Source: SG8-30 sp963695085 (lineage in GTDB: Bacteria; Pseudomonadota; Gammaproteobacteria; Steroidobacterales; Steroidobacteraceae). From it: 64,000 bases of DNA. Both the position numbers and the translations under genes were made by a program. Below the pieces are notes generated by a model. That model did no database searches, had not been told where the DNA came from, and saw only the letters and a program-made list of their open reading frames with translations. Positions 16,461 to 24,057 of this stretch are shown here, in pieces; position 1 is the stretch's first letter; each line of letters opens with the position of its first letter. The stretch covers positions 62,001 to 126,000 of the forward strand of contig CAVOFV010000001.1 of assembly GCA_963695085.1 (NCBI GenBank). Reading direction: 5' to 3'.

Positions 16461-16862
16461 CTACCAAGTGGCCGTGCGCAATGGCTGGATCAGGTCCCAC
16501 TTGTTGCCGTACAAGTCCTGGAACACGACCACCTGACCATACGGTTCGTCACGTGGACTCCCCACGAACCGCACGCCGCACGACTGCAGGTGCTCGTAAT
16601 CGGCACGGAAGTCCGACGTATGCAGGAAGAGGAACACGCGCCCCCCGCTCTGGTTGCCGATGGCAGCACGCTGCTCGTCGGTTGCGGCACGGGCCAACAG
16701 CAGGTTGGCGCCGCGCTCGCCGGGCGAGACCACGACCCAACGCTTTTCTTCGCCTAGCGGCGAGTCTTCGACGAGTTCAAAGCGCAGCACACGGGTGAAG
16801 AAGTCGATGGCTTCGTCGTACTCGCGTACCAGCAGGCTGATGGCGGTCAGGGCTCGTGACAT
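16461..16862 (-). CDS. VOC (glyoxalase/bleomycin-resistance fold) family protein
   Basis: The 133-residue product is a single VOC module. It opens LTAISLLVREYDEAIDFFTR and ends VVVFQDLYGNKWDLIQ, the beta-alpha-beta-beta-beta layout in which the terminal metal ligand is often Glu. Here the last position is Asp (DL). Members of this family bind or convert small electrophiles, but no substrate can be named. It begins 51 bases after the GFA gene's stop and may be co-transcribed with it. Confidence 0.82.
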   Translation of the reverse strand: MSRALTAISLLVREYDEAIDFFTRVLRFELVEDSPLGEEKRWVVVSPGERGANLLLARAATDEQRAAIGNQSGGRVFLFLHTSDFRADYEHLQSCGVRFVGSPRDEPYGQVVVFQDLYGNKWDLIQPLRTATW

Positions 16863-16913
16863 GTCTCTCCCTGGAACTGAAGGGCATCCGGCATTCGAAC
16901 ATCGTGGGGCAGG

Positions 16914-17447
16914 TTACGACTTTCTCGTATCAGCCTGTTGGGCGGCGATCTTCTCCCGAAGGTCCTTCCAGCGCGCCAGGCTTTCCGGCGGCCAGTACGC
17001 CTTGCGGTCGTAGTACTCCGGCACGGCCGGCACGCCTGGTGACAGGACGACCCACGGCTGCCTGGACCCGGTGAAGATGTGAATGTCGGGCGGCAACCGG
17101 TCCGGGTCATCGAGCGTCCCGACACGGACGAAGCAAACGGACGGTCCCGCGCCGGCGTAGTGGCTCCAGACCGCAATGCGACAGCGGGGGCAGCGGGCGA
17201 TCCGCTGGCCCTTGCCACTCTGCGACGGCGTATCCACCAGTTCCGGTTGTGCACCGCGCTGGGCGACGCGGTCCGCCTCGATCATGGCGTTCAGTGCAAA
17301 GGACGCCCCGCCTTCGCGCTGGCACCAGCGGCAATGGCAGCAGTGCACGAAGAGCGGACGACTGGTGAGGCGGTAGCGGACATGGCCGCAGCCACAGCCG
17401 CCGTCATACGTATCGGAATCGGCAGTGGGCATGATGGTGTCTGCCAC
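16914..17447 (-). CDS. GFA family zinc-binding protein
   Basis: The 177-residue protein belongs to the family of glutathione-dependent formaldehyde-activating enzyme homologues. Zinc-binding cysteines are visible as CGC (18-20), CCHCRWC (36-42) and CPRC (86-89). The C-terminus extends beyond the usual fold with a Trp/Lys-rich tail. Most family members have no proven activity, so only fold and metal binding are claimed. An alternative ATG six codons in is possible. Confidence 0.85.
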   Translation of the reverse strand: MADTIMPTADSDTYDGGCGCGHVRYRLTSRPLFVHCCHCRWCQREGGASFALNAMIEADRVAQRGAQPELVDTPSQSGKGQRIARCPRCRIAVWSHYAGAGPSVCFVRVGTLDDPDRLPPDIHIFTGSRQPWVVLSPGVPAVPEYYDRKAYWPPESLARWKDLREKIAAQQADTRKS

Positions 17448-17529
17448 GTCACTCCGCCTGACATGATCGATGTCGCAACAGGCGCCTCAGCGAATCGGAC
17501 GGCGGCGCCCGTCATGCCGAACCTGCGCC

Positions 17530-17646
17530 TCAGACGAGGCCGTGGCCGTGGCCGGCCTTCTTCTCCCGCTTGGCCGCCCTCTTCTCTTCCTTGGTCCGCA
17601 ACGGCTTCTTCTTGCCTTCCTTCTTGCGCTCCATCCCCTTGCTCAT
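17530..17646 (-). CDS. Lys/Glu-rich 38-residue conserved-type small protein
   Basis: A short frame encodes MSKGMERKKEGKKKPLRTKE followed by further Lys/Arg/Glu residues and the tail KAGHGHGLV. A strong site, GAGGAGAGG, lies seven bases before the ATG. Very similar short basic peptides beginning MSKG-x-x-x-KK-E are common in proteobacteria and have no assigned function. About half of the residues are charged, so it may bind nucleic acid or be disordered. I rate it real because of its ribosome site and codon use. Confidence 0.65.
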   Translation of the reverse strand: MSKGMERKKEGKKKPLRTKEEKRAAKREKKAGHGHGLV

Positions 17647-17765
17647 GACGTCCTCTCCTCACGTTGATGACACAGCAAGCAATGACTATTCAACCCTGCC
17701 CGGTCATGCACGTCCAGTTGCCCGATTCCACGCAGCGCGGGTCGCGGCGGACTGACCGGCGCCGG

Positions 17766-18740
17766 TCAGTCAGCGGAGTCCGGGCCTGCGAGCACCGCCG
17801 CGATGGTCGCGACCTGCACGATATCCTCGACGCTGCAGCCACGCGACAGGTCCATCAGCGGCCGCGCGAGCCCCATCAGCAGCGGGCCAAGCGCCGTTGC
17901 ACCGGCCAGCCGCTGGGTCAACTTGTAAGCGATGTTGCCGGCGTCGAGGTTGGGAAAGACCAGTACGTTGGCCTGCCCGGCCACCGGTGAACCCGGACAC
18001 TTCAAGGCAGCGACCGCAGGCACGAGCGCCGCGTCCCCCTGCAGTTCGCCATCGCAGACCAGCCCGGGTGACCGCCGTCGCACGAGTTCGGTCGCGGCTG
18101 CGACCTTGTCCACCTCTGGCGACCTCGACGAGCCCTTGGTCGAGAAAGACAGCAGCGCCACGCGCGGCTCCTCGCCGGTCAGCCGGCGGTGAGTGCCGGC
18201 CGCGGCGATTGCGATGTCGGCGAGTTGCCCGGCGGTCGGATTCGGCACGACGCCGCAGTCCGCATAGGTCAGTGCCCGGTCTGGCAGCAACATCAGGAAG
18301 CACGATGACAAGGTCTTGCAGCCGGCCGCAAGGCCGACCACCTGCAGGCCAGCGCGCAGCACCTCGGGCGTCGGCGCCACGCTGCCCGCCACCGCCCCGT
18401 CACAGTCGCCGGTGCGCAGCAGGAATGCGGCGAAAGTAATCGGCCCGGTGACCCGACGACGCGCTTCCTCGATTGTCATGCCGTGGCCCGCGCGCAGCGC
18501 GACCAAGGACTGCGCGAAGTTCTCCGTCGCCGGGTGGTCGCGTGCGTTGAGGATCTCGATGCCGGACGGCGCGACATCCATTGCCCCGTCGTTCACCAGC
18601 ACCGGATGGCACAGGCCCCGCGTCAGCAGCTCCGCCGCGGCCATGCGGACGCGCGGATCGCCCGCCTCGGGCAGTACGATGCGACGCGGCTGGCGGGACG
18701 CGCGCTCGGCGAACTGCAGCAGGATCTGGTTCTTGTCTAT
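17766..18740 (-). CDS. Phosphate acetyl/butyryltransferase, apparently initiated at ATA
   Basis: The protein is a single-domain phosphotransacetylase that would make acyl phosphate from acyl-CoA and phosphate. The family motifs LSFSTKGSS and DGELQGDAAL are present. The first ATG (18644) would cut off homologous residues: the open frame upstream encodes LLQFAERA and then RRIVLPEAGDPRVR, the conserved N-terminus. No ATG, GTG or TTG exists in that stretch. The frame reaches an ATA at 18740 that overlaps the previous gene's TAG as ATAG and would give 324 residues, the usual family length. Start is inferred. No acetate kinase gene is near. Confidence 0.8.
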   Translation of the reverse strand: MDKNQILLQFAERASRQPRRIVLPEAGDPRVRMAAAELLTRGLCHPVLVNDGAMDVAPSGIEILNARDHPATENFAQSLVALRAGHGMTIEEARRRVTGPITFAAFLLRTGDCDGAVAGSVAPTPEVLRAGLQVVGLAAGCKTLSSCFLMLLPDRALTYADCGVVPNPTAGQLADIAIAAAGTHRRLTGEEPRVALLSFSTKGSSRSPEVDKVAAATELVRRRSPGLVCDGELQGDAALVPAVAALKCPGSPVAGQANVLVFPNLDAGNIAYKLTQRLAGATALGPLLMGLARPLMDLSRGCSVEDIVQVATIAAVLAGPDSAD

Positions 18741-19081
18741 TCCGGCGTCGCCTTCAGGACGGCCTCGGGCACGTCGAGTTCCATGCGCAGCAGCGCGAGT
18801 CCGTGCGTCTTGCCTTGCGCGTCGCTGCGCAGCGACGCGGAGCCGCCGCCGCCCAGGCTGTCGGCCAGGATGAAATTCAGCACGCGCAGCCCATCGGCCG
18901 AATAGCGCCTGACTTCACCCTGGTTGATCGCGTGCATGTGCGCCTTGACCGCTTCCGCGGTCAGGCGTCCACGCAGGAACTCGTAGGCCTCCTGCGAGCG
19001 CGCCATCACGCCGACATTGGAGCCCTCGCCCTTGTCGCCTGAACGGGCGTCCGCGATGCGTGCCAGGCTGACCTTGGCCAT
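18737..19081 (-). CDS. AtuA-associated ferredoxin-fold protein
   Basis: The 114-residue product matches the small C-terminal domain found fused to, or beside, AtuA-type proteins. It opens VSLARIADARSGDKGEGSNVGV and ends RMELDVPEAVLKATPE; GDKG and NVG are the conserved marks. It lies 12 bases after the AtuA-like gene and overlaps the phosphotransacetylase frame, so the three form one operon. In other bacteria the two AtuA parts are one chain; here they are separate. The biochemical role is not known. Confidence 0.85.
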   Translation of the reverse strand: MAKVSLARIADARSGDKGEGSNVGVMARSQEAYEFLRGRLTAEAVKAHMHAINQGEVRRYSADGLRVLNFILADSLGGGGSASLRSDAQGKTHGLALLRMELDVPEAVLKATPE

Positions 19082-19093
19082 GTCAGGGGTTCC

Positions 19094-20467
19094 TTACGAC
19101 TCGAACACGCTGACGCGTGTCGAAACCCGTTGCTTCTTCATCAGCGCCGGCCAGAAGCCAACGATCTCCGTTGCCTTGGGCCGGCCGCCGGCGAAGCCGG
19201 TCACACCCGGCGGCCCGCTGGTGACGAGCGGCACCAGCTCGTAACCGAACCGGTCCACCTTGGCCCTGTCCTTGCCCTTGACCCCGATGCGCAGCACGAC
19301 CTCGGACGGGTCGCCCACGGCGGTTGCCTCGATGCCGGCGTGGCACACGTTGGCGCCCACGAACTCGACCAGCCGGTCTTGCTCGGCGAAATGCACGCCG
19401 TCGTAGGCCAGCCGCTGCCAGACGATATCGGCGCACAGCTGCGCCTTGGCCAAAGCGTCCGGCCCGGAAATCGTCAGTTGCCCCAGCGCTTTCCAGCCAT
19501 CCGAATAGGAGATGGACACCTTGTAGGTGTCGGTGGGCGGCGCACCTTTCGCGCCCCAGCAGCGCACGCGGTCCTTCGCGACCTGCTCCAGCTTTATCGA
19601 GTTGAAGTCGGCGCAGCCGTCCGGCCCGATGTAGCGGGCGGGGTCGCCCATCTCGTAGACGAGCTGGTGCAGGATCGAGCGCACGGTGACCATGCCGCCG
19701 GTGCCCTCGTGCTTGGTCACCACGAAGCCGCCGTCGGCGGAGGCCTCGATGACCGGATAGCCGATCAGCGCCATGTTCTCGACGTTCCGCCAGTCCGTGT
19801 AATTGCCGCCCGTACATTGCGCGCCGCACTCGACGATGTGGCCGGCGATGGTGCCCGCCGCGATCCGGTCGTACTCGTCGCGCTTCCAGCCGAACTCGTG
19901 GATCAGCGGCCCGAGCACGAGCCCCGGATCGGTGCCGCGCCCCGTGATGACGACCTGCGCGCCCTGGTCGAGCGCTTCGGCGATCGGGAACGCGCCCAGG
20001 TAGACGTTGGCGCTCGATACCCGACCCCGGACCTCGGCGAGCGGCGCACCCGTGTCCATGTTGGCCAGCGTTTCGCCCGATGCGAGCAATGCGTCGAGGT
20101 CACCGAATATGTCGTCGCCCTCGACGACCGCGATCTTCACGCCGCGCAAGCCGTGGCGGTGAAACGCCTCGATGGTCGCGTCCTTGCAGGCCATGGGATT
20201 CACGCCGCCGGCATTGGCGACCACCTTGATGCCCTTCTGCACCAGGTCCGGTGCCACGCGGTCGATCATCTTGACGAAATCGGTGGCGAACCCGACCCGT
20301 GGATCACGCGCACGCTGTTTCTGCAGGATGCTCATGGTGACCTCGGCCAGGTAGTCGAGCGTCAGGTAGTCGAGCGGGCCCTCGCGGCACAGCCTGATGG
20401 GCCCCAGCAGGGAATCGCCCCAGAAGCCCTGGCCGTTGGCCACCAGCACCTTGTCCTTCCTCGGCAT
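19094..20467 (-). CDS. Acyclic terpene utilisation AtuA-like protein (DUF1446)
   Basis: The 457-residue protein is an AtuA/DUF1446 family member: VLVANGQGFWGDSLLGP at the N-terminus, then VVANAGGVNPMACKD, VVITGRGTDPGLVLGPL and GIEATAVGDPSEVVLRIG. The atu genes of Pseudomonas serve citronellol/geraniol catabolism, but most homologues occur in other acyl-CoA routes, so terpene use is only a possibility. GAAGGAAAG precedes the ATG and TATAAT lies on the minus strand at 20500-20505 as a likely -10. It leads an operon with its ferredoxin-fold partner and a phosphotransacetylase. Confidence 0.86.
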   Translation of the reverse strand: MPRKDKVLVANGQGFWGDSLLGPIRLCREGPLDYLTLDYLAEVTMSILQKQRARDPRVGFATDFVKMIDRVAPDLVQKGIKVVANAGGVNPMACKDATIEAFHRHGLRGVKIAVVEGDDIFGDLDALLASGETLANMDTGAPLAEVRGRVSSANVYLGAFPIAEALDQGAQVVITGRGTDPGLVLGPLIHEFGWKRDEYDRIAAGTIAGHIVECGAQCTGGNYTDWRNVENMALIGYPVIEASADGGFVVTKHEGTGGMVTVRSILHQLVYEMGDPARYIGPDGCADFNSIKLEQVAKDRVRCWGAKGAPPTDTYKVSISYSDGWKALGQLTISGPDALAKAQLCADIVWQRLAYDGVHFAEQDRLVEFVGANVCHAGIEATAVGDPSEVVLRIGVKGKDRAKVDRFGYELVPLVTSGPPGVTGFAGGRPKATEIVGFWPALMKKQRVSTRVSVFES

Positions 20468-20584
20468 CGACTTTCCTTCGCCTGCTGCGCGCGCCCGGAA
20501 TTATAGGCGAACGGGATCGCCGCCCGTGGCGCCGCCTACGAGCCGGCGGCCATTTTCGATGACCACCGCAGGCGCCCGATGCCC

Positions 20585-21001
20585 TCAGGCGACACCCGCC
20601 AGGCCCAAGCCGAGCGTCACCCACAGCGCCGCGAGGACCAGCCAGCTGGCGCCGTAGACCCGGAACCGCCACATCACGTCATTCGAGCCCAGGTGTATCA
20701 AGGTATGCACGCAGCGCAGCGCCACGTAGCCCCAGGCCAGCGCAACCGGCAGGAGCCCCGTCTGCCCCGTGACATGCGCGATGATGACGGCCACGTACAG
20801 CAATACCGGCGCCTCGAACAGGTTGATGAAGTGCCGCGAAAAGACCGCCACCTCCGCGGGCTCCTGGCCGTCGCGGTACAGCCGGTAGAAGGACAGCCTC
20901 ACGCGCCCGTTCCCGAGTGCGGCGGCCCGCAGCAGCCCCAGGCGAACGACGACCAGGCTCGTCAGCGCGAACATCGCGAATGCCGGCCACAGAATCTGCA
21001 T
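20585..21001 (-). CDS. MAPEG family membrane protein (first of two)
   Basis: The 138-residue product has four membrane helices and the MAPEG signature VFSRHFINLFEAPVLLYV, followed by AWGYVALRCVHTLIHLGSN. Bacterial members are glutathione-linked or of unknown role. The ATG at 21001 has GGGAGGGCG upstream and is preferred to a longer frame. It is divergent from the alkane hydroxylase gene with only about 95 bases between the starts. A second, dissimilar MAPEG gene lies at 56082-56471. Confidence 0.85.
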   Translation of the reverse strand: MQILWPAFAMFALTSLVVVRLGLLRAAALGNGRVRLSFYRLYRDGQEPAEVAVFSRHFINLFEAPVLLYVAVIIAHVTGQTGLLPVALAWGYVALRCVHTLIHLGSNDVMWRFRVYGASWLVLAALWVTLGLGLAGVA

Positions 21002-21096
21002 GACTCGCCCTCCCCGCCGTGTACCGTTAAGCTGAGCCGGGAATATATCAGCCTGCGCGTTGTACGAAACGGCGCGGGCGACCACGGGACCGCGCC

Positions 21097-22254
21097 ATGA
21101 AGACCTACGTCATCGGCGACACGGCGACAGGGCCGTTGACCTACACTGACCACAAGCGCGCCTGGTGGGCCCTGTCGGTGCTGATGCCGCTGCTGCCGCT
21201 CATCGGCATTGCACTGGCCGAAGGCACCGGCTTGCGCGGCTGGCTGTGGTTGCCGATCGTCTTCATCTACGCATGCGTGCCGCTGCTGGATCGGCTCGTC
21301 GGCACAGACCGGAACAACCCGCCGGAGGCCGTGGTGCCGACGCTCGAGCAGGACCGGTACTTCCGCCGCCTGCTGTACCTGGCAGTGCCGCTGCACCTGG
21401 TCGTCTTCGTCGCCGGCATGGACTATGCGGTGACGACCGCGGGCGGCTTCATCGACCGGCTGGCCGTGATCCTGTCACTGGGATTCGTGGCTGCCCTGTC
21501 AATCAACACGGGCCACGAGCTCGGGCACAAGGCGCCCGCGGTGGACCGTACGCTCGCGCTGCTGGCGCTCGCCATTCCCGGCTACGGACACTTCCGCATC
21601 GAGCACAACCTTGGGCACCACGTGCAGGTCGCGACGCCCGAGGACAGCGCCAGCGCGCGCATGGGCGAGAGCGTGTACCGGTTCGCGCTGCGTGAACTGC
21701 CGGGCGGCATGTTGCGTGGCTGGCGGATCGAGGCCGCGCGTCTGGCGCGCCGCGGCCAGGGTGCCTGGTCCCTGCACAACGAGATTCTGCAGGCCCATGC
21801 CATGACCCTGCTGCTACAGGGCGGCCTGATCGCGTGGCTGGGTTGGCAGGCGCTGCCGTGGCTGGCGCTGCACAACCTGTGGGCATGGTTCCAGGTGACC
21901 GGCATCAACTACATCGAGCACTACGGCCTGCTGCGCCGGCGACGGCCGGGTGGCGACTACGAGCGCTGCCTGCCGCGCCATTCCTGGAACAGCAATCACA
22001 CGGTGTCGAACCTGATGCTGTTCCACCTGCAGCGGCACTCGGATCATCATGCGCATGCGGAGCGGTCATACCAATCGCTGCGGCACTTCGACGAGGCGCC
22101 GCAGTTACCGACCGGCTACATGGGGATGCTGGTCTTGTCGTACCTGCCGCAGCTGTTCTTCCGCGTCATGGACCCGCGTCTGCTCGGCCTGGTGAATGGC
22201 GACCTCGGCCAGGTCAACATGAAACCGGCGCCGCGACCGGCAGCGGCCCGCTAA
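21097..22254 (+). CDS. alkB: AlkB-type alkane 1-monooxygenase
   Basis: The 385-residue membrane di-iron hydroxylase should oxidise terminal methyl groups of alkanes. The histidine boxes are complete: HELGHK (140-145), EHNLGHH (169-175) with VATPEDSASAR following, NYIEHYG (271-277), and LQRHSDHH (311-318). About six membrane helices surround them. Length is near the family norm of about 400. No rubredoxin domain is fused and no rubredoxin gene is in the window. It stands alone on the plus strand, divergent from the MAPEG gene. Confidence 0.93.
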   Translation: MKTYVIGDTATGPLTYTDHKRAWWALSVLMPLLPLIGIALAEGTGLRGWLWLPIVFIYACVPLLDRLVGTDRNNPPEAVVPTLEQDRYFRRLLYLAVPLHLVVFVAGMDYAVTTAGGFIDRLAVILSLGFVAALSINTGHELGHKAPAVDRTLALLALAIPGYGHFRIEHNLGHHVQVATPEDSASARMGESVYRFALRELPGGMLRGWRIEAARLARRGQGAWSLHNEILQAHAMTLLLQGGLIAWLGWQALPWLALHNLWAWFQVTGINYIEHYGLLRRRRPGGDYERCLPRHSWNSNHTVSNLMLFHLQRHSDHHAHAERSYQSLRHFDEAPQLPTGYMGMLVLSYLPQLFFRVMDPRLLGLVNGDLGQVNMKPAPRPAAAR

Positions 22255-22339
22255 AGCACCCCGGCCAGGTGCGTGCGAACCGGCGCGTCACGGTTTCGTC
22301 TGACATTCCCCCTGTCGCCTCCGGCGTGATCGTTGTTTG

Positions 22340-22425
22340 AGAATAATTCTTGACACAGTTCCCGCCGCTTACGCCACCGGGAGAAGGAACAGCCTTGGAA
22401 CTCAAATAGTTAACAGTGTTAACTA
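22340..22425. promoter_or_regulatory. AT-rich regulatory-looking islet between convergent genes
   Basis: AGAATAATTCT (22340-22350) is a perfect dyad joined to TTGACA (22350-22355). TAGTTAACA-G-TGTTAACTA (22407-22425) is a perfect 19-base palindrome like a TetR-class operator. Both alkB and the dehalogenase-like gene end here, so neither is a target in the normal sense. The second element could instead be a weak terminator stem on the minus strand. A good -10 was not found. Confidence 0.4.
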
Positions 22426-22474
22426 GATATGGTATGAACTTCTTATCGAGTCCAAGTCGCCGATGCGCGGGGAA

Positions 22475-23380
22475 TCACAGCGCGAACTGCTGCAGGGCCG
22501 ACCGGGCGATCGGTTCTCCCCATTCCTGCAGGAAGTGCCCGCCGTCCTTGACGACCATTGGCTCAGGGCAACCGCGGATGCGGGCCGCCAACGCCCGCAT
22601 GATCGGTTCGCCGAGAACCGGATCCGCACTGCCGATCGCCATGAACGTGGTGCCTGCCCAGTCCTCGGACAGGAAGCGCAGTGCCTTCCGGCCCGTGTCG
22701 GCTCCTTCCATCTCCGGGCGGATCGGCACGATTTCCGGAAAACTGCGAACGCCAGCCTTGTACCGGACGTCCGGGAACGGGGCCGCGTAGGCGGCTGCCT
22801 CTGCGTCGCTGAGGAAGGGCGTCTCGCGCTTCAGCAGCGCGCCGACGTCAAGGTCCGGGTGGGCCGCCGCATAGGACCGCCAGGCGTCCCAGCCCGGCCC
22901 GGGCGAACGGCCGGTCGCGACCCCTGTGTTCATCACGAGCAGCCGGCTGATCCGCTGCGAGTCGTCCATCGGCAGGGTCAGGCCCAGCACGCCGCCCCAG
23001 TCCTGCACCACCAGGCAGACATTGCGCAGGTCGAGCCGTTCGATGAACCGGCGCAGCGCATTGCGGTGGAAATGGAACGTGTAGGAGGCGTCATCGACCG
23101 GCTTGTCGGATCGCCCGAAGCCGAAGAAATCCGGCGCGACCGCGCGATGTCCTGCCCCGACAAACACGGGGATCATCTTGCGGTACAGGTAGGACCAGCT
23201 CGGCTCGCCGTGCAGGCACAGGAACGTCACCGCGGCGCGCTGCGGTCCCTCGTCCACGTAGTGCATGCGCAGGCCTTCGTAGCCCGCGAGGTCCGCCAGG
23301 TAGTGCGGCGCGAACGGCCAGCCTGGCAGGCCGTTGAAGCGGTCGTCCGGTGTGCGCAGGGACGCGACGACCGGCGCCAC
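22475..23380 (-). CDS. Haloalkane dehalogenase-like alpha/beta-hydrolase (HLD-I type)
   Basis: The 301-residue product resembles subfamily I haloalkane dehalogenases, which release halide and alcohol through a covalent ester. Visible features are CLHGEPSWSYLYRKMIP after the first strand, the nucleophile elbow VVQDWGGVLG with Asp127 and halide-binding Trp128, acid SADPVLG with Asp253, and base GGHFLQEWGEP with His282. A second halide Trp may be Trp164 or Trp167. The GTG at 23380 directly after the upstream stop is chosen; it has no clear ribosome site. Related epoxide or ester hydrolases cannot be excluded. Confidence 0.8.
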   Translation of the reverse strand: MAPVVASLRTPDDRFNGLPGWPFAPHYLADLAGYEGLRMHYVDEGPQRAAVTFLCLHGEPSWSYLYRKMIPVFVGAGHRAVAPDFFGFGRSDKPVDDASYTFHFHRNALRRFIERLDLRNVCLVVQDWGGVLGLTLPMDDSQRISRLLVMNTGVATGRSPGPGWDAWRSYAAAHPDLDVGALLKRETPFLSDAEAAAYAAPFPDVRYKAGVRSFPEIVPIRPEMEGADTGRKALRFLSEDWAGTTFMAIGSADPVLGEPIMRALAARIRGCPEPMVVKDGGHFLQEWGEPIARSALQQFAL

Positions 23381-23382
23381 GT

Positions 23383-23868
23383 TCAGTACTTGCCGCCGGT
23401 GCGGAACAGGTAACGCTGCATGTCCAGCAGCTGCGCGTTCATGCGCCGTTGCACATGGTGCGCCACGCGCATGATGGCGCGCATCACCTTGTAGACCACC
23501 ACCGGGTGCGTCGCCAGGATCACCTCGAAATCGTCGCGCTCCAGCACCAGCACGCGTGTGGCGCCGTTGGCGACCAGGCTGGCAAACCGCGGCTCGCCAT
23601 CCATGAACGACAGCTCGCCGGCCAGGTCCCCAGGTCGCAGCGTGTGCATCACGGTCCATTCGCCGTGTTCGTCGCGCCGGTTGAGATCGATCTTGCCGGT
23701 CACCGGGACGAACAGGTGTGCATCCCGCGCACCCTCTTCGACCAGCACCTCGCCGTCCCTGCAGTCCCTGATCTTGACGACGCGTGCCAGCGCCTGCAGT
23801 TCGGCCTCGTCCATCTCGACGGCCAGCGGCGTCTGTCTCAACGCTTCAAGGTTTTCGCCATTCTGCAC
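23383..23868 (-). CDS. Single cyclic-nucleotide-binding domain protein
   Basis: The 161-residue protein is a lone CNMP-binding beta-roll (about residues 15-125) with a helical tail. The phosphate-binding cassette appears as GDLAGELSFMDGEPRFASL. No helix-turn-helix is visible, so it is not a standard Crp-type regulator. The GTG at 23868 has GGGAGGC upstream and is preferred to a longer frame. It precedes the dehalogenase-like gene with no gap and probably shares its message. Confidence 0.82.
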   Translation of the reverse strand: MQNGENLEALRQTPLAVEMDEAELQALARVVKIRDCRDGEVLVEEGARDAHLFVPVTGKIDLNRRDEHGEWTVMHTLRPGDLAGELSFMDGEPRFASLVANGATRVLVLERDDFEVILATHPVVVYKVMRAIMRVAHHVQRRMNAQLLDMQRYLFRTGGKY

Positions 23869-24057
23869 AGTAGCCTCCCAGGCCTCGCCGCGGTGCGCCG
23901 GGATCGGTCCGCGGTGCCTGAAATCATACCCGCTTGCGACACCGCCGGGCGTAGCCACTGCGCAATGCCCGGGACCCTGTGGCCCGGTCGTCAGCGACGA
24001 CGCGGCAACGGACCGGTCGGCCCTGCGCATCGCGGGGGCAACGGGCCGGTGCGCCGC

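Noticed and set aside
15312..16757. 481-residue plus-strand frame opposite the lipase-like gene
   Set aside because: Antisense shadow of a gene with a clear nucleophile elbow.
19130..20506. 458-residue plus-strand frame opposite the AtuA-like gene
   Set aside because: Mirror of a well recognised family on the other strand; no ribosome site.
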